A stretch of 15,297 nt of DNA, taken from Magnetococcales bacterium. Lineage in GTDB: Bacteria > Pseudomonadota > Magnetococcia > Magnetococcales > UBA8363. Every line of letters starts with the position of its first letter. Within the stretch, counting starts at the first letter, position 1. The position numbers and the translations under genes were made by a program. The DNA lies in NCBI GenBank assembly GCA_015232865.1, contig JADFYU010000057.1, positions 1 through 15,297 on the forward strand. Direction: 5' to 3'. The notes beneath the pieces were generated by a model. That model saw only the letters and a program-made list of their open reading frames with translations. It had not been told where the DNA came from and ran no database searches. Positions 1 through 6,587 of this stretch are shown here, one piece after another.

Positions 1-1
1 G

Positions 2-208
2 GTAAACCGGCCCCGTCAGGTACTTGATGAACTTTTTTATAAGCAAAATTTGTGTCCAAGAAACTGGGTGCGGTACACATTGCTGGCCCCGGATATTGTG
101 GAAATGATCCTAAATGGAAGCCAACCGGACGCAATGACCTGGAAGAGGTTGTCCCAGTCATTTCCGGTTGAGTGGGCTGAACAGAGGAAACTGTGGAAAA
201 TAGCTTGA
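2..208 (+). CDS. Large serine recombinase, C-terminal fragment (cut by window edge)
   Basis: An open frame enters from the left edge and runs 68 codons to TGA at 206-208. It reads through a segment with YTLLAPDIVEMILNGSQPD, then TWKRLSQSFPVEW and AEQRKLWKIA at the end. From family knowledge, the pattern LAPDIVEAIL-G-QP, about 12 residues, then P-DW-EQR is the usual tail of large serine recombinases, after the resolvase, recombinase and zinc-ribbon domains. Those domains would lie to the left of the window and cannot be seen. The fragment differs in type from the recombinase at 11406-12953, which ends in a different C-terminal domain, so the window has two unrelated recombinase lineages. The neighbouring gene on the right is on the opposite strand and converges on it. 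Whether the full gene is intact is unknown. Confidence in the family is fairly high because of the whole pattern, not one motif. Confidence 0.75.
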   Translation, partial: VNRPRQVLDELFYKQNLCPRNWVRYTLLAPDIVEMILNGSQPDAMTWKRLSQSFPVEWAEQRKLWKIA

Positions 209-418
209 TTGGTGGGTATTCTAAAAAATACTGACAGCTTTAGAGCTATGCAGATAGCCTTTGAATGTGTGCATTAACGAATGCTAGCATGCATATTGAG
301 GTCATTGCCTTGCTTATCCCAATTTTTGGGATATTGAGAGCCGATTTTTGTGGCGATGACATTTGTAAGGATGACAGTCAACCCTATTTTATGACAATTT
401 AATCCTGGCGAAAAACTG
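209..418. other. Convergent intergenic gap with short palindromes, no gene seen
   Basis: This lies between the ends of a plus-strand recombinase fragment and the minus-strand SWIM gene. It contains the perfect 10-bp palindrome ATGCTAGCAT (281-290) and ATCCCAATTTTTGGGAT (316-332, 7-bp arms, 3-base centre). An inverted pair also occurs, ATGACAGT at 371-378 and ACTGTCAT at 415-422, the second overlapping the SWIM stop codon. None is followed by a convincing T-run on either strand, so I do not call a terminator, although a convergent gap is where one is expected. Confidence 0.4.
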
Positions 419-1459
419 TCATGTGATTAAACCAGCGGCATCTAATCGCTCAATGAGCCGACGTTTTCTCTCATGAGATGAGCGGAGGGTGACCAGACGT
501 TGGGCGAATTTTTTTATCTTTCTGGTTTTTCGAGCACTATCGCACATCTCAATTAGCTTTGCCGTTGCTTTGGCATACCCAAGGGGGGTGCGACTAGAAA
601 TCAGTTCCTCAACTTCCAGCCAGTTACGATTTTCCTGCTCATCTGCAATGGTCGAACGGGGTTTCCCAGGCTTGGTCGATTTTTGTTTTCCTGTTATTTT
701 TGCCGGTGAAGGTTGTGTTTTGGTTTTCGCACTACCAAAATCTCCTCCAGCCATATCTAGACCGAATAGTTGTGATATATCATCAGTTTCGAGCAATTTT
801 CCAGCTTCTGGCCCTTGATTTGCTATGGGCAAAGCAGCATCAAGATTGACCACCAGATCGTTCTGGTTGACTGCACGTAGAAGGAACAGAAGTTCTGGCT
901 GTTCATCCAGCCGGGAGCCGATGCCGTATAGCACTGCAGCTATATGTTTGCACATGGACGCATAGTCAGGGCAACTGCATGAGAAATGAATTTCAGAAGG
1001 CTTTGGAAATAGTCCATTGTCCTGGCGGCAGAGTCGGTCCATTACCCCTTTGTTAAAACGACCCTGCAATAGCTCTACCAGGGAGTCGATACCCCCCGAG
1101 CAATCTTTGCAGATAGCCTTCCATGCACTCGTAGGTAGTGCGTTGACGCTGATCTTGACCTTGTAGAGTGATGATCCGCTGACCATTGCCAGCACCTCTT
1201 TGGAGGCAATCTGCAGGTCGACCACCGAGCCGTTGCGGGCATAGGTGCGGCCTCGCGGCAATCGGTTCTCATAGTCGTGGTAGCTTTCCAGATTTTCGCA
1301 CCAAGATTTACCCCAAAAGGTAGTAGCGATTGCACGCCCATTAATGACGACCGGGGCTACAGGGTGACCTTTCTTGCGCAGTTTTTCCATTTCGCGCATC
1401 GCCTTCCTGCGGCGTTCAGCGACCGGGACGTAGGGTGCCCATCCTCCATAGCGTGACAT
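419..1459 (-). CDS. SWIM zinc-finger protein, partner of the upstream SNF2 ATPase
   Basis: A 346-aa cytosolic protein. The SWIM zinc-binding motif CxC-x6-CxH is visible as CSCPDYASMCKH at residues 161-172 (Cys161, Cys163, Cys170, His172). An N-terminal segment contains FWGKSWCENLE (about 48-58), typical of bacterial SWIM proteins. The C-terminal third has a Lys/Pro/Thr-rich linker (about 245-270) and then a helical basic tail. SWIM domains bind DNA or proteins; in bacteria this type is regularly encoded beside SNF2 ATPases and is thought to help recognise the substrate, but its biochemical role is not settled. The start ATG lies 5 bases after the stop of the SNF2 gene. Its ribosome site GGAGG (minus strand, 1470-1474) sits inside the SNF2 coding end, 10 bases before the ATG. 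Co-translation with SNF2 is therefore likely. No truncation is apparent. Confidence 0.9.
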   Translation of the reverse strand: MSRYGGWAPYVPVAERRRKAMREMEKLRKKGHPVAPVVINGRAIATTFWGKSWCENLESYHDYENRLPRGRTYARNGSVVDLQIASKEVLAMVSGSSLYKVKISVNALPTSAWKAICKDCSGGIDSLVELLQGRFNKGVMDRLCRQDNGLFPKPSEIHFSCSCPDYASMCKHIAAVLYGIGSRLDEQPELLFLLRAVNQNDLVVNLDAALPIANQGPEAGKLLETDDISQLFGLDMAGGDFGSAKTKTQPSPAKITGKQKSTKPGKPRSTIADEQENRNWLEVEELISSRTPLGYAKATAKLIEMCDSARKTRKIKKFAQRLVTLRSSHERKRRLIERLDAAGLIT

Positions 1460-1464
1460 ATATT

Positions 1465-4158
1465 TCAGTCCTCCATCACTGCGTCCAAATCAAGAGCAAC
1501 CAACCTTAGCAATTCGTCATCCTTCATCTCTGTCACGTTGATTTGGCCTGAACCAGTCAGAAGATCCTCGGTAAGAGCCTTTTTGGATTCGATCAATGCA
1601 TCAATCTTCTCTTCAATTGTACCCTGGCAAATGAATTTGTGTACAAGGACATTTTTCTTCTGTCCAATTCGGAAGGCACGGTCAGTAGCCTGGTTCTCCA
1701 CGGCCGGATTCCACCAGCGGTCGAAATGCACAACATGGGATGCTGCAGTCAGAGTCAGACCAGATCCTCCAGCTTTAAGGGACAGAACAAAAAACGGCAC
1801 GGACTCATCTTCCTGAAAGGTCTGTACCAGGGCCTTGCGTTTTTTTACCGCTGTTTCGCCATGTAGTACCAAGCCTTGGCGACCAAAAATTCTTCCCAGA
1901 AAGGTCTCCAGGGGTGCCGTTGTCTCGCGGAACTGGGTGAAGACCAGCATTTTCTCCTGACGCGCAGCAACCACCTCGGCAATTTCGCGTAAGCGAGCAA
2001 ACTTGCCGCTATCCTCCTCCGTCCAGGAGTGGTCATTTAGCCACTGCGAAGGGTGGTTGCAGATTTGTTTCAAACGCATCATGGTGGTTAGGATCAGGCC
2101 CTTTCGTTGGATGCCCTCGGCCCCATCTTCCAGGGCTTTAGCCAGTTCGGACACCGTCTGAGTATAAAGGGCAGCCTGCTTGCGACTTAATGTGCAGTTT
2201 GCTTTTACCTCGGTTTTGTCTGGCAGGTCAGTGATAACCGACTTGTCCGTCTTCATTCGCCGCAGGATGTATGGGCGCACCAATTCCCGCAATGGACCAT
2301 AGGGATTGTGTTCACGTTCCGTGAGTTTTTTGGCGTATCCATTAAATTGCTTGGCTGTTCCAAGAAGACCCGGGTTTATAAAATCAAAGATCGACCATAG
2401 GTCGCCCATATGATTTTCGACTGGAGTTCCGGTCAAGGCGATGCGTGCTTTTGCCTTCAGAGCCTTGGCAGCCTTGGTCTGTTTGGCCTTTGGATTCTTG
2501 ATGGCCTGGGCCTCGTCGAGAACCGCCAAACGCCATTCTGTTTCTGCCAGTACAGGCAAGCGTAGGAGTGTGCCGTAACTGGTGATTGCAAGGTCTAGCC
2601 CATCGAATTTATCCGCCGTCAACGTTTTCATCTGCTCGGTCTGTAGCGCAGAAGGGTGCACGATCATGATCTTGAGTGCGGGAGCAAACTGTTCTATTTC
2701 TGCTGCCCAGTTGGCTAATAGTGAGGCTGGAGCTACCAAGATGCTTGGTTGCTTCTTCCTATATTTTTGTCCTTGAACCAGTAGTAAAGACAGGACTTGG
2801 ATAGTTTTCCCAAGTCCCATATCGTCGGCAAGACAGGCTCCAAGCCCAAGTCCGCTCAATAGATGCAGCCATTCCACGCCCGCCTTCTGATAGGGGCGTA
2901 ACGTACCCTTCAATGCTGGTCCGGGATCAATGTTCCTGCCTTTTGGACTGCGCAAAGATTTCAATGTCTTGGACAGCCATGGCCCAGCGGTCACCTGTGA
3001 CCAATCGGTGCCAATGGCACTACCGCCGCTGTCGTCGCTGAGGGTGGTGCCAGCCAACATACGCATAGCCTCGGCAAAAGTCAGGCCGCTCTTTGCAGCC
3101 AGTTCTTCCGCCTCTTTGAACTGTCGCATTGCGTGTTCCATGCGGTCACGATCAATCTCTACCCATTGGCCACGTAGCAATACCAGCGTATCCGTTCCAG
3201 AGAGAAGTGCCGCAATTTCCTCATCATTGAGAGGATCTCCATCCAACACCACTTCCATGCGAAAATCCAGCAGACCGTCAAGACCAACTGTGGAGGGAGC
3301 CTTCGTTCCGACTGTCGCCGAGACTTGTGGTCGGGCCGGTCGATTGGCCCGCCATGTGGCGGGCATGCGCACTACCACACCAGCGGTCTCAAGATCTGGC
3401 ACGCTGGTGAGAAACTGCGAAGCTTCACTAGGACTCCAACGCAAAGGGTGAAAGATTTCGCCTGCATCGACCATTGCCTTCAGCCAGCCACAGCGTTGGG
3501 AGGCCCGCTGTACCGGCAATAGCAGAGAGAGGAGTTTATCACGGTTAGCTGCCCCGGAATATTCTCGCAAAGCTTGCCCGAGGGGTACATGTTGCGCCTT
3601 GGCATCGGATGAAAGACGCGTTGTATAGGTGGCCATGAATGCAAAAGGCAGTTCTGGATCTCGCCGGTTTTCTGCCAAATTGAAGTGTACCCTGCCTACC
3701 AGGTTCCATACCGGGTTTAGTGCCTGAAGAAACGATTGCAGATCCGTACCCGCTGCCTTGAGGGATGCGGTAAAAGCCGCACCAAGTTTGGTCCATAGAC
3801 TAAGCAGGACATCACTGTTGAGATACTCCTCCCCAGGCATCAGGGGTGCCGTCAACACCAGGGAGGCGAGGTCACGGGCAGAGGGTGGTGGTAAATCAGA
3901 AGAACTATTTGCATCTTGTAGGCATAGTCCACCCACATAACGGGCCGCAAAGTCGCGCCACCAACCGAGTACTGGAGGTAACGTCCGGCCAACCTCTCCT
4001 GCACCAAGCTGCATCAGACCATAACCGGAGCCCAAGGCAAACGCATCGACCAAGCGCGCTGCTACGGTACCATCCAAAGAGAGAGAATTCTCGAACTCCT
4101 CAAATACAAGATTCCCTTGCGGCGTTAGACGGAGACCGAATGTCTCTTTCTTGCTCAT
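1465..4158 (-). CDS. SNF2/HepA-family DEAD/DEAH-box ATPase
   Basis: An 897-aa SNF2-superfamily double-stranded-nucleic-acid translocase. The N-terminal half (1-400) is the bacterial SNF2-associated region. The ATPase core carries Walker A DDMGLGKTIQ (445-454), motif II LDEAQAIKN (547-555), motif III LTGTPVENH (575-583), motif IV VFTQFRE (739-745), motif V LKAGGSGLTLTAA (794-806) and motif VI ATDRAFRIGQ (824-833). These are all present and look catalytically competent. Such enzymes translocate on duplex DNA and remodel protein-DNA complexes; they are usually not strand-separating helicases. The start at 4158 fits the family's usual N-terminus (FGLRLTPQGNLVFEE), although no strong Shine-Dalgarno precedes it. 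It is the first gene of a two-gene operon with the SWIM protein. Upstream lie a 14-bp palindrome and a repeated CCGACT motif that could be control sites. The exact substrate cannot be told from sequence. Confidence 0.95.
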   Translation of the reverse strand: MSKKETFGLRLTPQGNLVFEEFENSLSLDGTVAARLVDAFALGSGYGLMQLGAGEVGRTLPPVLGWWRDFAARYVGGLCLQDANSSSDLPPPSARDLASLVLTAPLMPGEEYLNSDVLLSLWTKLGAAFTASLKAAGTDLQSFLQALNPVWNLVGRVHFNLAENRRDPELPFAFMATYTTRLSSDAKAQHVPLGQALREYSGAANRDKLLSLLLPVQRASQRCGWLKAMVDAGEIFHPLRWSPSEASQFLTSVPDLETAGVVVRMPATWRANRPARPQVSATVGTKAPSTVGLDGLLDFRMEVVLDGDPLNDEEIAALLSGTDTLVLLRGQWVEIDRDRMEHAMRQFKEAEELAAKSGLTFAEAMRMLAGTTLSDDSGGSAIGTDWSQVTAGPWLSKTLKSLRSPKGRNIDPGPALKGTLRPYQKAGVEWLHLLSGLGLGACLADDMGLGKTIQVLSLLLVQGQKYRKKQPSILVAPASLLANWAAEIEQFAPALKIMIVHPSALQTEQMKTLTADKFDGLDLAITSYGTLLRLPVLAETEWRLAVLDEAQAIKNPKAKQTKAAKALKAKARIALTGTPVENHMGDLWSIFDFINPGLLGTAKQFNGYAKKLTEREHNPYGPLRELVRPYILRRMKTDKSVITDLPDKTEVKANCTLSRKQAALYTQTVSELAKALEDGAEGIQRKGLILTTMMRLKQICNHPSQWLNDHSWTEEDSGKFARLREIAEVVAARQEKMLVFTQFRETTAPLETFLGRIFGRQGLVLHGETAVKKRKALVQTFQEDESVPFFVLSLKAGGSGLTLTAASHVVHFDRWWNPAVENQATDRAFRIGQKKNVLVHKFICQGTIEEKIDALIESKKALTEDLLTGSGQINVTEMKDDELLRLVALDLDAVMED

Positions 4159-4241
4159 GATAACTGCGTTTTAACAATATGAGCCCAATAACTGCATCCA
4201 TTCCATAAATGTCGTTCGCTTTGAAAATACAGAGTTTTCCT

Positions 4242-4255
4242 ATGTTGATCAACAT
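4242..4255. promoter_or_regulatory. Perfect 14-bp palindrome upstream of SNF2, candidate operator
   Basis: ATGTTGATCAACAT is its own reverse complement over all 14 bases, centred about 90 bases upstream of the SNF2 start codon. About one such perfect 14-mer is expected by chance in a window this size, so finding one in a promoter-sized leader is suggestive, not proof. A dimeric repressor or activator site is the simplest reading. No regulator gene lies next to it. Confidence 0.35.
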
Positions 4256-4390
4256 GAGTACAGGCTTCATAAAAAGCCCACTTTTGAGTATGGGCAGTGC
4301 AGCGAATTTGATCTATTCCATGGTGATGAAAGGCACAGGGCATCAGAGCAATCCTTCTTGACAGTCATAAAGCACAAAATTTTACAACAT

Positions 4391-4604
4391 AGTCGGAACT
4401 ATTTCCATGTGTGCAATCGCTCAGCAGCAACCAAATGCATATGCGGAATCGCCATTTATAAGCATATACTGTTAAACACTGAAATTACAATTAAAAAGCG
4501 GGACCGACTCAGTCGGAACCAAAAGGCAAGGTTCCGACTCGTTCAGAGAATATGGGCAAAGAGAGAACAAAAAGGCCAAAAGAGGAGGGGGGTAGGACCG
4601 ACTC
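4391..4604. repeat. Cluster of five CCGACT/AGTCGG motifs in both orientations
   Basis: The six-base core occurs at 4391-4396, 4504-4509, 4511-4516, 4534-4539 and 4598-4603. The extended form GGACCGACTC is repeated exactly at 4501-4510 and 4595-4604, and AGTCGGAACY occurs at 4391-4400 and 4511-4520. The second and third copies are arranged as CCGACT-C-AGTCGG, a perfect palindrome with one central base. Five cores in about 210 bases is far above chance for a six-mer. The cluster is in the leader of the SNF2-SWIM operon, so an operator array or a degenerate repeat element are both possible. Confidence 0.5.
4511..4539. repeat. Perfect 10-bp inverted repeat (hairpin) with 9-base loop
   Basis: AGTCGGAACC (4511-4520) is exactly complementary to GGTTCCGACT (4530-4539), separated by aaaaggcaa. 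The left arm can alternatively pair with 4504-4509, so two mutually exclusive pairings are possible. No T-run follows on the plus strand, so it is not a standard terminator. Confidence 0.6.
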
Positions 4605-4666
4605 TGGCCTTTGAGAAAGTTCAGACTCCTACTCTGTAACCTTTGGAAACATTGAGGAAATAGCGC

Positions 4667-4691
4667 AAAAAGAAACCGCCCCGAAGGGCGG
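4667..4691 (-). terminator. Rho-independent terminator, minus strand, TTCG tetraloop
   Basis: Read on the minus strand, CCGCCC (4691-4686), loop TTCG, and GGGCGG (4681-4676) form a 6-bp GC stem closed by the very stable C(TTCG)G loop. The tail TTTCTTTTT follows (4675-4667). This is a textbook intrinsic terminator for transcription coming from the RapA operon or from a non-coding transcript in between. On the plus strand it has only a short CTTTTC tail and would be weaker. Confidence 0.85.
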
Positions 4692-4726
4692 CTTTTCATC
4701 CGAGAGAACTTCCTCGGAAAGGTAAA

Positions 4727-4766
4727 TGGTGGAGCGAGCCGAACTGGCATCGAACCACTCTCCGTC
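4727..4766 (-). other. tRNA 3'-end-like sequence ending in CCACCA, possible remnant
   Basis: On the minus strand, GAGAGTGGTTCGATGCCAGT is followed by TCGGCTCGCTCCACCA. GGTTCGATGCC is a good T-arm match (G53-TTC-R-A-N-N-C61), and the segment ends CCACCA about 35 bases before an intrinsic terminator, as a tRNA or tmRNA would. The T-stem has a G-G mismatch, the distance from T-arm to CCA is too long for a normal acceptor stem, and I find no matching 5' half. I read it as a degraded tRNA end or chance similarity, not a working gene. tRNA 3' ends are common integration sites. Confidence 0.25.
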
Positions 4767-4922
4767 GATTTTGCAGAAAAAACGGAGAAGGTTTTGACAA
4801 AATCTCGGTATGCAAGATTTTGAAGGGGCAAAGCAGGTTGTTGATTAGAAATGGATTTTACCGGAAGGGGTAAACTTTCTCCGGTCTCTCGGAGAGAGTT
4901 TTGGAAAATCTCGGCTATCCAA
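4759..4922. repeat. Twice-repeated structured element (stem plus GTTTTG/AAAATCTCGG tail)
   Basis: Copy one has the stem TCTCCGT (4759-4765) with ACGGAGA (4782-4788), then GTTTTGACAAAATCTCGG (4791-4808). Copy two has the stem TCTCCG (4878-4883) with CGGAGA (4890-4895), then GTTTTGGAAAATCTCGG (4898-4914). The tails match except for one substitution and one indel, and the copies are about 107 bases apart. Further local stems lie between: CAAAATCT/AGATTTTG (4798-4805, 4815-4822) and TTTACC/GGTAAA (4857-4862, 4869-4874). It could be a non-coding RNA, a BIME-like repeat or recombination-site material. Confidence 0.5.
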
Positions 4923-5015
4923 TCATTTTTTGGGTAAACTGAGGTCTGTTTTGAGTCTGATTTTCACTTTTCCCAGAAATCGCCGCTTCGTTTTCCTGAA
5001 ATACGTCCTAAACGG

Positions 5016-5408
5016 TCAATGAATTATATCTCCCGTAAAACGGTCTTGACCTTGCCAGAATGGGCATCTGGGACAAGATTTCCCATCTGGGTAGTCTTTT
5101 CCCTCCTCATGGGGGCAGCCGATGATTCCATCAGTCATCGCAACGGTTTTTACACCATTGAGTTCAAGGAAAGCAGCAATCTCTGCGCCTACTTCCGTAT
5201 TTTTCCGAATATCCATTTCTTCGGAGAACCATTTTTTCAGAGGACCGGTTTCTCCTCCCACATCGAAAACAATACCTACCACTACCTTGGTGGCCTTCCT
5301 GTTGTCGGGACCGTAAAAAGCGATACTGGCGATCGGCAACCCTCTGTTGCCCCGCTTGCTTTTTTTCTGGAATCGTTTGAAAAATTTTTCTGGGTTATTG
5401 AATGGCAT
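5016..5408 (-). CDS. Small conserved-looking protein with CPH and CPxCPFW motifs
   Basis: A 130-aa protein without a named function. The N-terminus (1-22) is basic (Lys/Arg-rich). The middle (about 25-95) alternates strand and helix-like stretches (IASIAFYG, KVVVGIVFDVGG, GAEIAAFLELNGVKTVAMTDG). The C-terminus has CPHEEGKDYP (98-107) then CPRCPFW (112-118). Cys98, His100, Cys112 and Cys115 could form a zinc site. I have an impression of having seen the CPHEEG-DYP-G-CP-CPFW signature in other bacteria, but cannot name a family with confidence. It is the last gene of the three-gene operon, starting 15 bases after the stop of the zinc-ribbon gene. No clear Shine-Dalgarno precedes its ATG, so coupling to the upstream gene is plausible. 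Downstream on the minus strand come the repeat region and terminator. It is probably an accessory subunit of the ATPase module. Confidence 0.7.
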   Translation of the reverse strand: MPFNNPEKFFKRFQKKSKRGNRGLPIASIAFYGPDNRKATKVVVGIVFDVGGETGPLKKWFSEEMDIRKNTEVGAEIAAFLELNGVKTVAMTDGIIGCPHEEGKDYPDGKSCPRCPFWQGQDRFTGDIIH

Positions 5409-5423
5409 CAGGATTTATGGATC

Positions 5424-6587
5424 TCATAGAGTGTGGCGTTTTCCGCACCTGGGACACTTATCCGCATGGCAGGCGCGACAGAATAATTTGTTGCAGTTCG
5501 GACACCCGGCATGTGCTTCCGGGCTGACCAGGTGCAGGTTATCGTCACAGACCATCCGCTCTGTATTCCATGTGAAGCTGTATTCGCAGGGCGGTGTCTC
5601 CAGCTTGCGTACCATCGGATTCCAGTCCAGATGAAAGCGGCGTTCACCCTTGCGCCGTTTGATCAAAAACGCCAGGCGGTAGACCGGCATCTCCAACAAA
5701 AGGGCCTGTATAAATTTTGTCTCCACGTTCATGGCGTATTTTTGCCGCAGATCGACCACTTTGTTCCGATATTCCCGTTCGATGGACTCCAGGCGCGTCT
5801 GCTGAAGGGTCTGCTCCTCCTGTGGCTCTGCACCTGCTCCCCGTGCGCCCTTGGCCATCCGCTGCAGAATTTCCCGGCGCATGTCGGAAAAATAGTCGTG
5901 CAATCGCTCCAAATCCCTCTCCTGCCGGCGGTTCAATCCCTGCACGAACCGCTCCAGCCGGTGTTCCACACGAGCCGACAGCGCCCGTTGGAGGATATCA
6001 TGCAATTTCCGCGCAGCCCATATTTCCGGCATGCTGCTTTCGATCGGCAGACCGGTGGTATCCTGGAACGGCGTCACTGTTTCTCGAGTAAACAGGGTGG
6101 GCCACAACTCCTCCAACCAACCATCCATGGTCGCGCCATTGGACAGGTTGAAACCGATCCGCACAATCCCTTCTCGCTTCTCCTCGGAGAGCGCGGTATA
6201 ACGGAAAATCAGGATCAGATATCTGGTTCGGGCTGGAGTGGCCAATTGCATGCGGTAGGTGGCGTTTTGCAGGGACATGGCATGTTCCAGTGTCCGTTCA
6301 GGATTCGAAGGTGGTGCATATCCGGGGTTCAGAACCAGCCGGGCCCATTGCCCACGTCGTCCTAGCAACTCCTGAAACCGATCCAGCCAGTTTGACTCCA
6401 GACCGACCCGCTCAGCGTTCAGAGGTAGTTCGGGGGCAAATCCAAGCCGGGCCAGTTCCGGCAGGGAAAGGACATCCCGCACCTCAGGCGGTGAGAGCAC
6501 TTCCAGTCCGCTGGGTTCAATCCGTTCGATGACCGCGCCGGAATGCTCAAGAAGATTGGCGGCGAAATTCCGCAGTTGTTCGCTCAT
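5424..6587 (-). CDS. Coiled-coil protein with C-terminal zinc ribbons, RapA-type ATPase partner
   Basis: A 387-aa protein of no named family that I can assign with certainty. Residues 1-180 look globular. About 185-300 are strongly helical and charged (ARVEHRLERFVQGLNRRQER, then IEREYRNKVVDLRQKYAMN), consistent with a coiled coil. Residues about 320-345 contain FHLDWNPMVRKLE. The C-terminus has three CxxC knuckles: CPNC (362-365), CRAC (370-373) and CPRC (378-381), with extra Cys334 and Cys347, indicating zinc binding. The ATG overlaps the stop of the SNF2-type ATPase by four bases (6584-6587), a sign of tight translational coupling and a likely physical complex. By analogy, it could tether the ATPase to a nucleic-acid or protein target; that is inference. 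Confidence 0.8.
   Translation of the reverse strand: MSEQLRNFAANLLEHSGAVIERIEPSGLEVLSPPEVRDVLSLPELARLGFAPELPLNAERVGLESNWLDRFQELLGRRGQWARLVLNPGYAPPSNPERTLEHAMSLQNATYRMQLATPARTRYLILIFRYTALSEEKREGIVRIGFNLSNGATMDGWLEELWPTLFTRETVTPFQDTTGLPIESSMPEIWAARKLHDILQRALSARVEHRLERFVQGLNRRQERDLERLHDYFSDMRREILQRMAKGARGAGAEPQEEQTLQQTRLESIEREYRNKVVDLRQKYAMNVETKFIQALLLEMPVYRLAFLIKRRKGERRFHLDWNPMVRKLETPPCEYSFTWNTERMVCDDNLHLVSPEAHAGCPNCNKLFCRACHADKCPRCGKRHTL

Larger units (their letters stand above)
4159..5015. other. 857-base non-coding region rich in inverted and direct repeats
   Basis: No convincing protein gene lies here. The open frames at 4358-4639 (plus) and 4472-4831 (minus) have no recognisable domain and cross strong hairpins. 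From left to right the region holds a 14-bp palindrome (4242-4255), five CCGACT/AGTCGG cores (4391-4603), a 10-bp-stem hairpin (4511-4539), a minus-strand terminator (4667-4691), a CCGAG/CTCGG hairpin (4701-4717), a tRNA-3'-end-like sequence (4727-4766), and a twice-repeated stem-plus-tail element (4759-4922). On the minus strand it is both the 3' region of the RapA operon and the 5' leader of the SNF2-SWIM operon. Confidence 0.6.

Noticed and set aside
316..332. Terminator between the recombinase fragment and SWIM gene
   Set aside because: The ATCCCAA/TTGGGAT arms are AT-rich, the loop is three bases and no T-run follows on either strand.
4358..4639. Plus-strand 93-codon open frame in the repeat region
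   Set aside because: It starts at TTG without a ribosome site, has no recognisable domain, and runs through the 10-bp hairpin and the CCGACT cluster. Composition looks non-coding.
4472..4831. Minus-strand 119-codon open frame
   Set aside because: It reads through the tRNA-like end, the GC-rich terminator and the hairpins. Such frames commonly arise from RNA-gene or repeat sequence, and no domain is visible.
4501..4922. CRISPR array
   Set aside because: Repeats are short, imperfect, in both orientations and unevenly spaced. There are no cas genes.
4727..5015. Possible tmRNA (ssrA) gene on the minus strand
   Set aside because: The CCACCA end and terminator fit, but no tag-peptide reading frame and no matching 5' acceptor half could be found, and the T-arm to CCA spacing is wrong.
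5511..6365. Long plus-strand frame opposite the zinc-ribbon gene
   Set aside because: It is antisense to a well-supported coding sequence, and its Cys/His/Pro-rich translation has no domain; it is a shadow.
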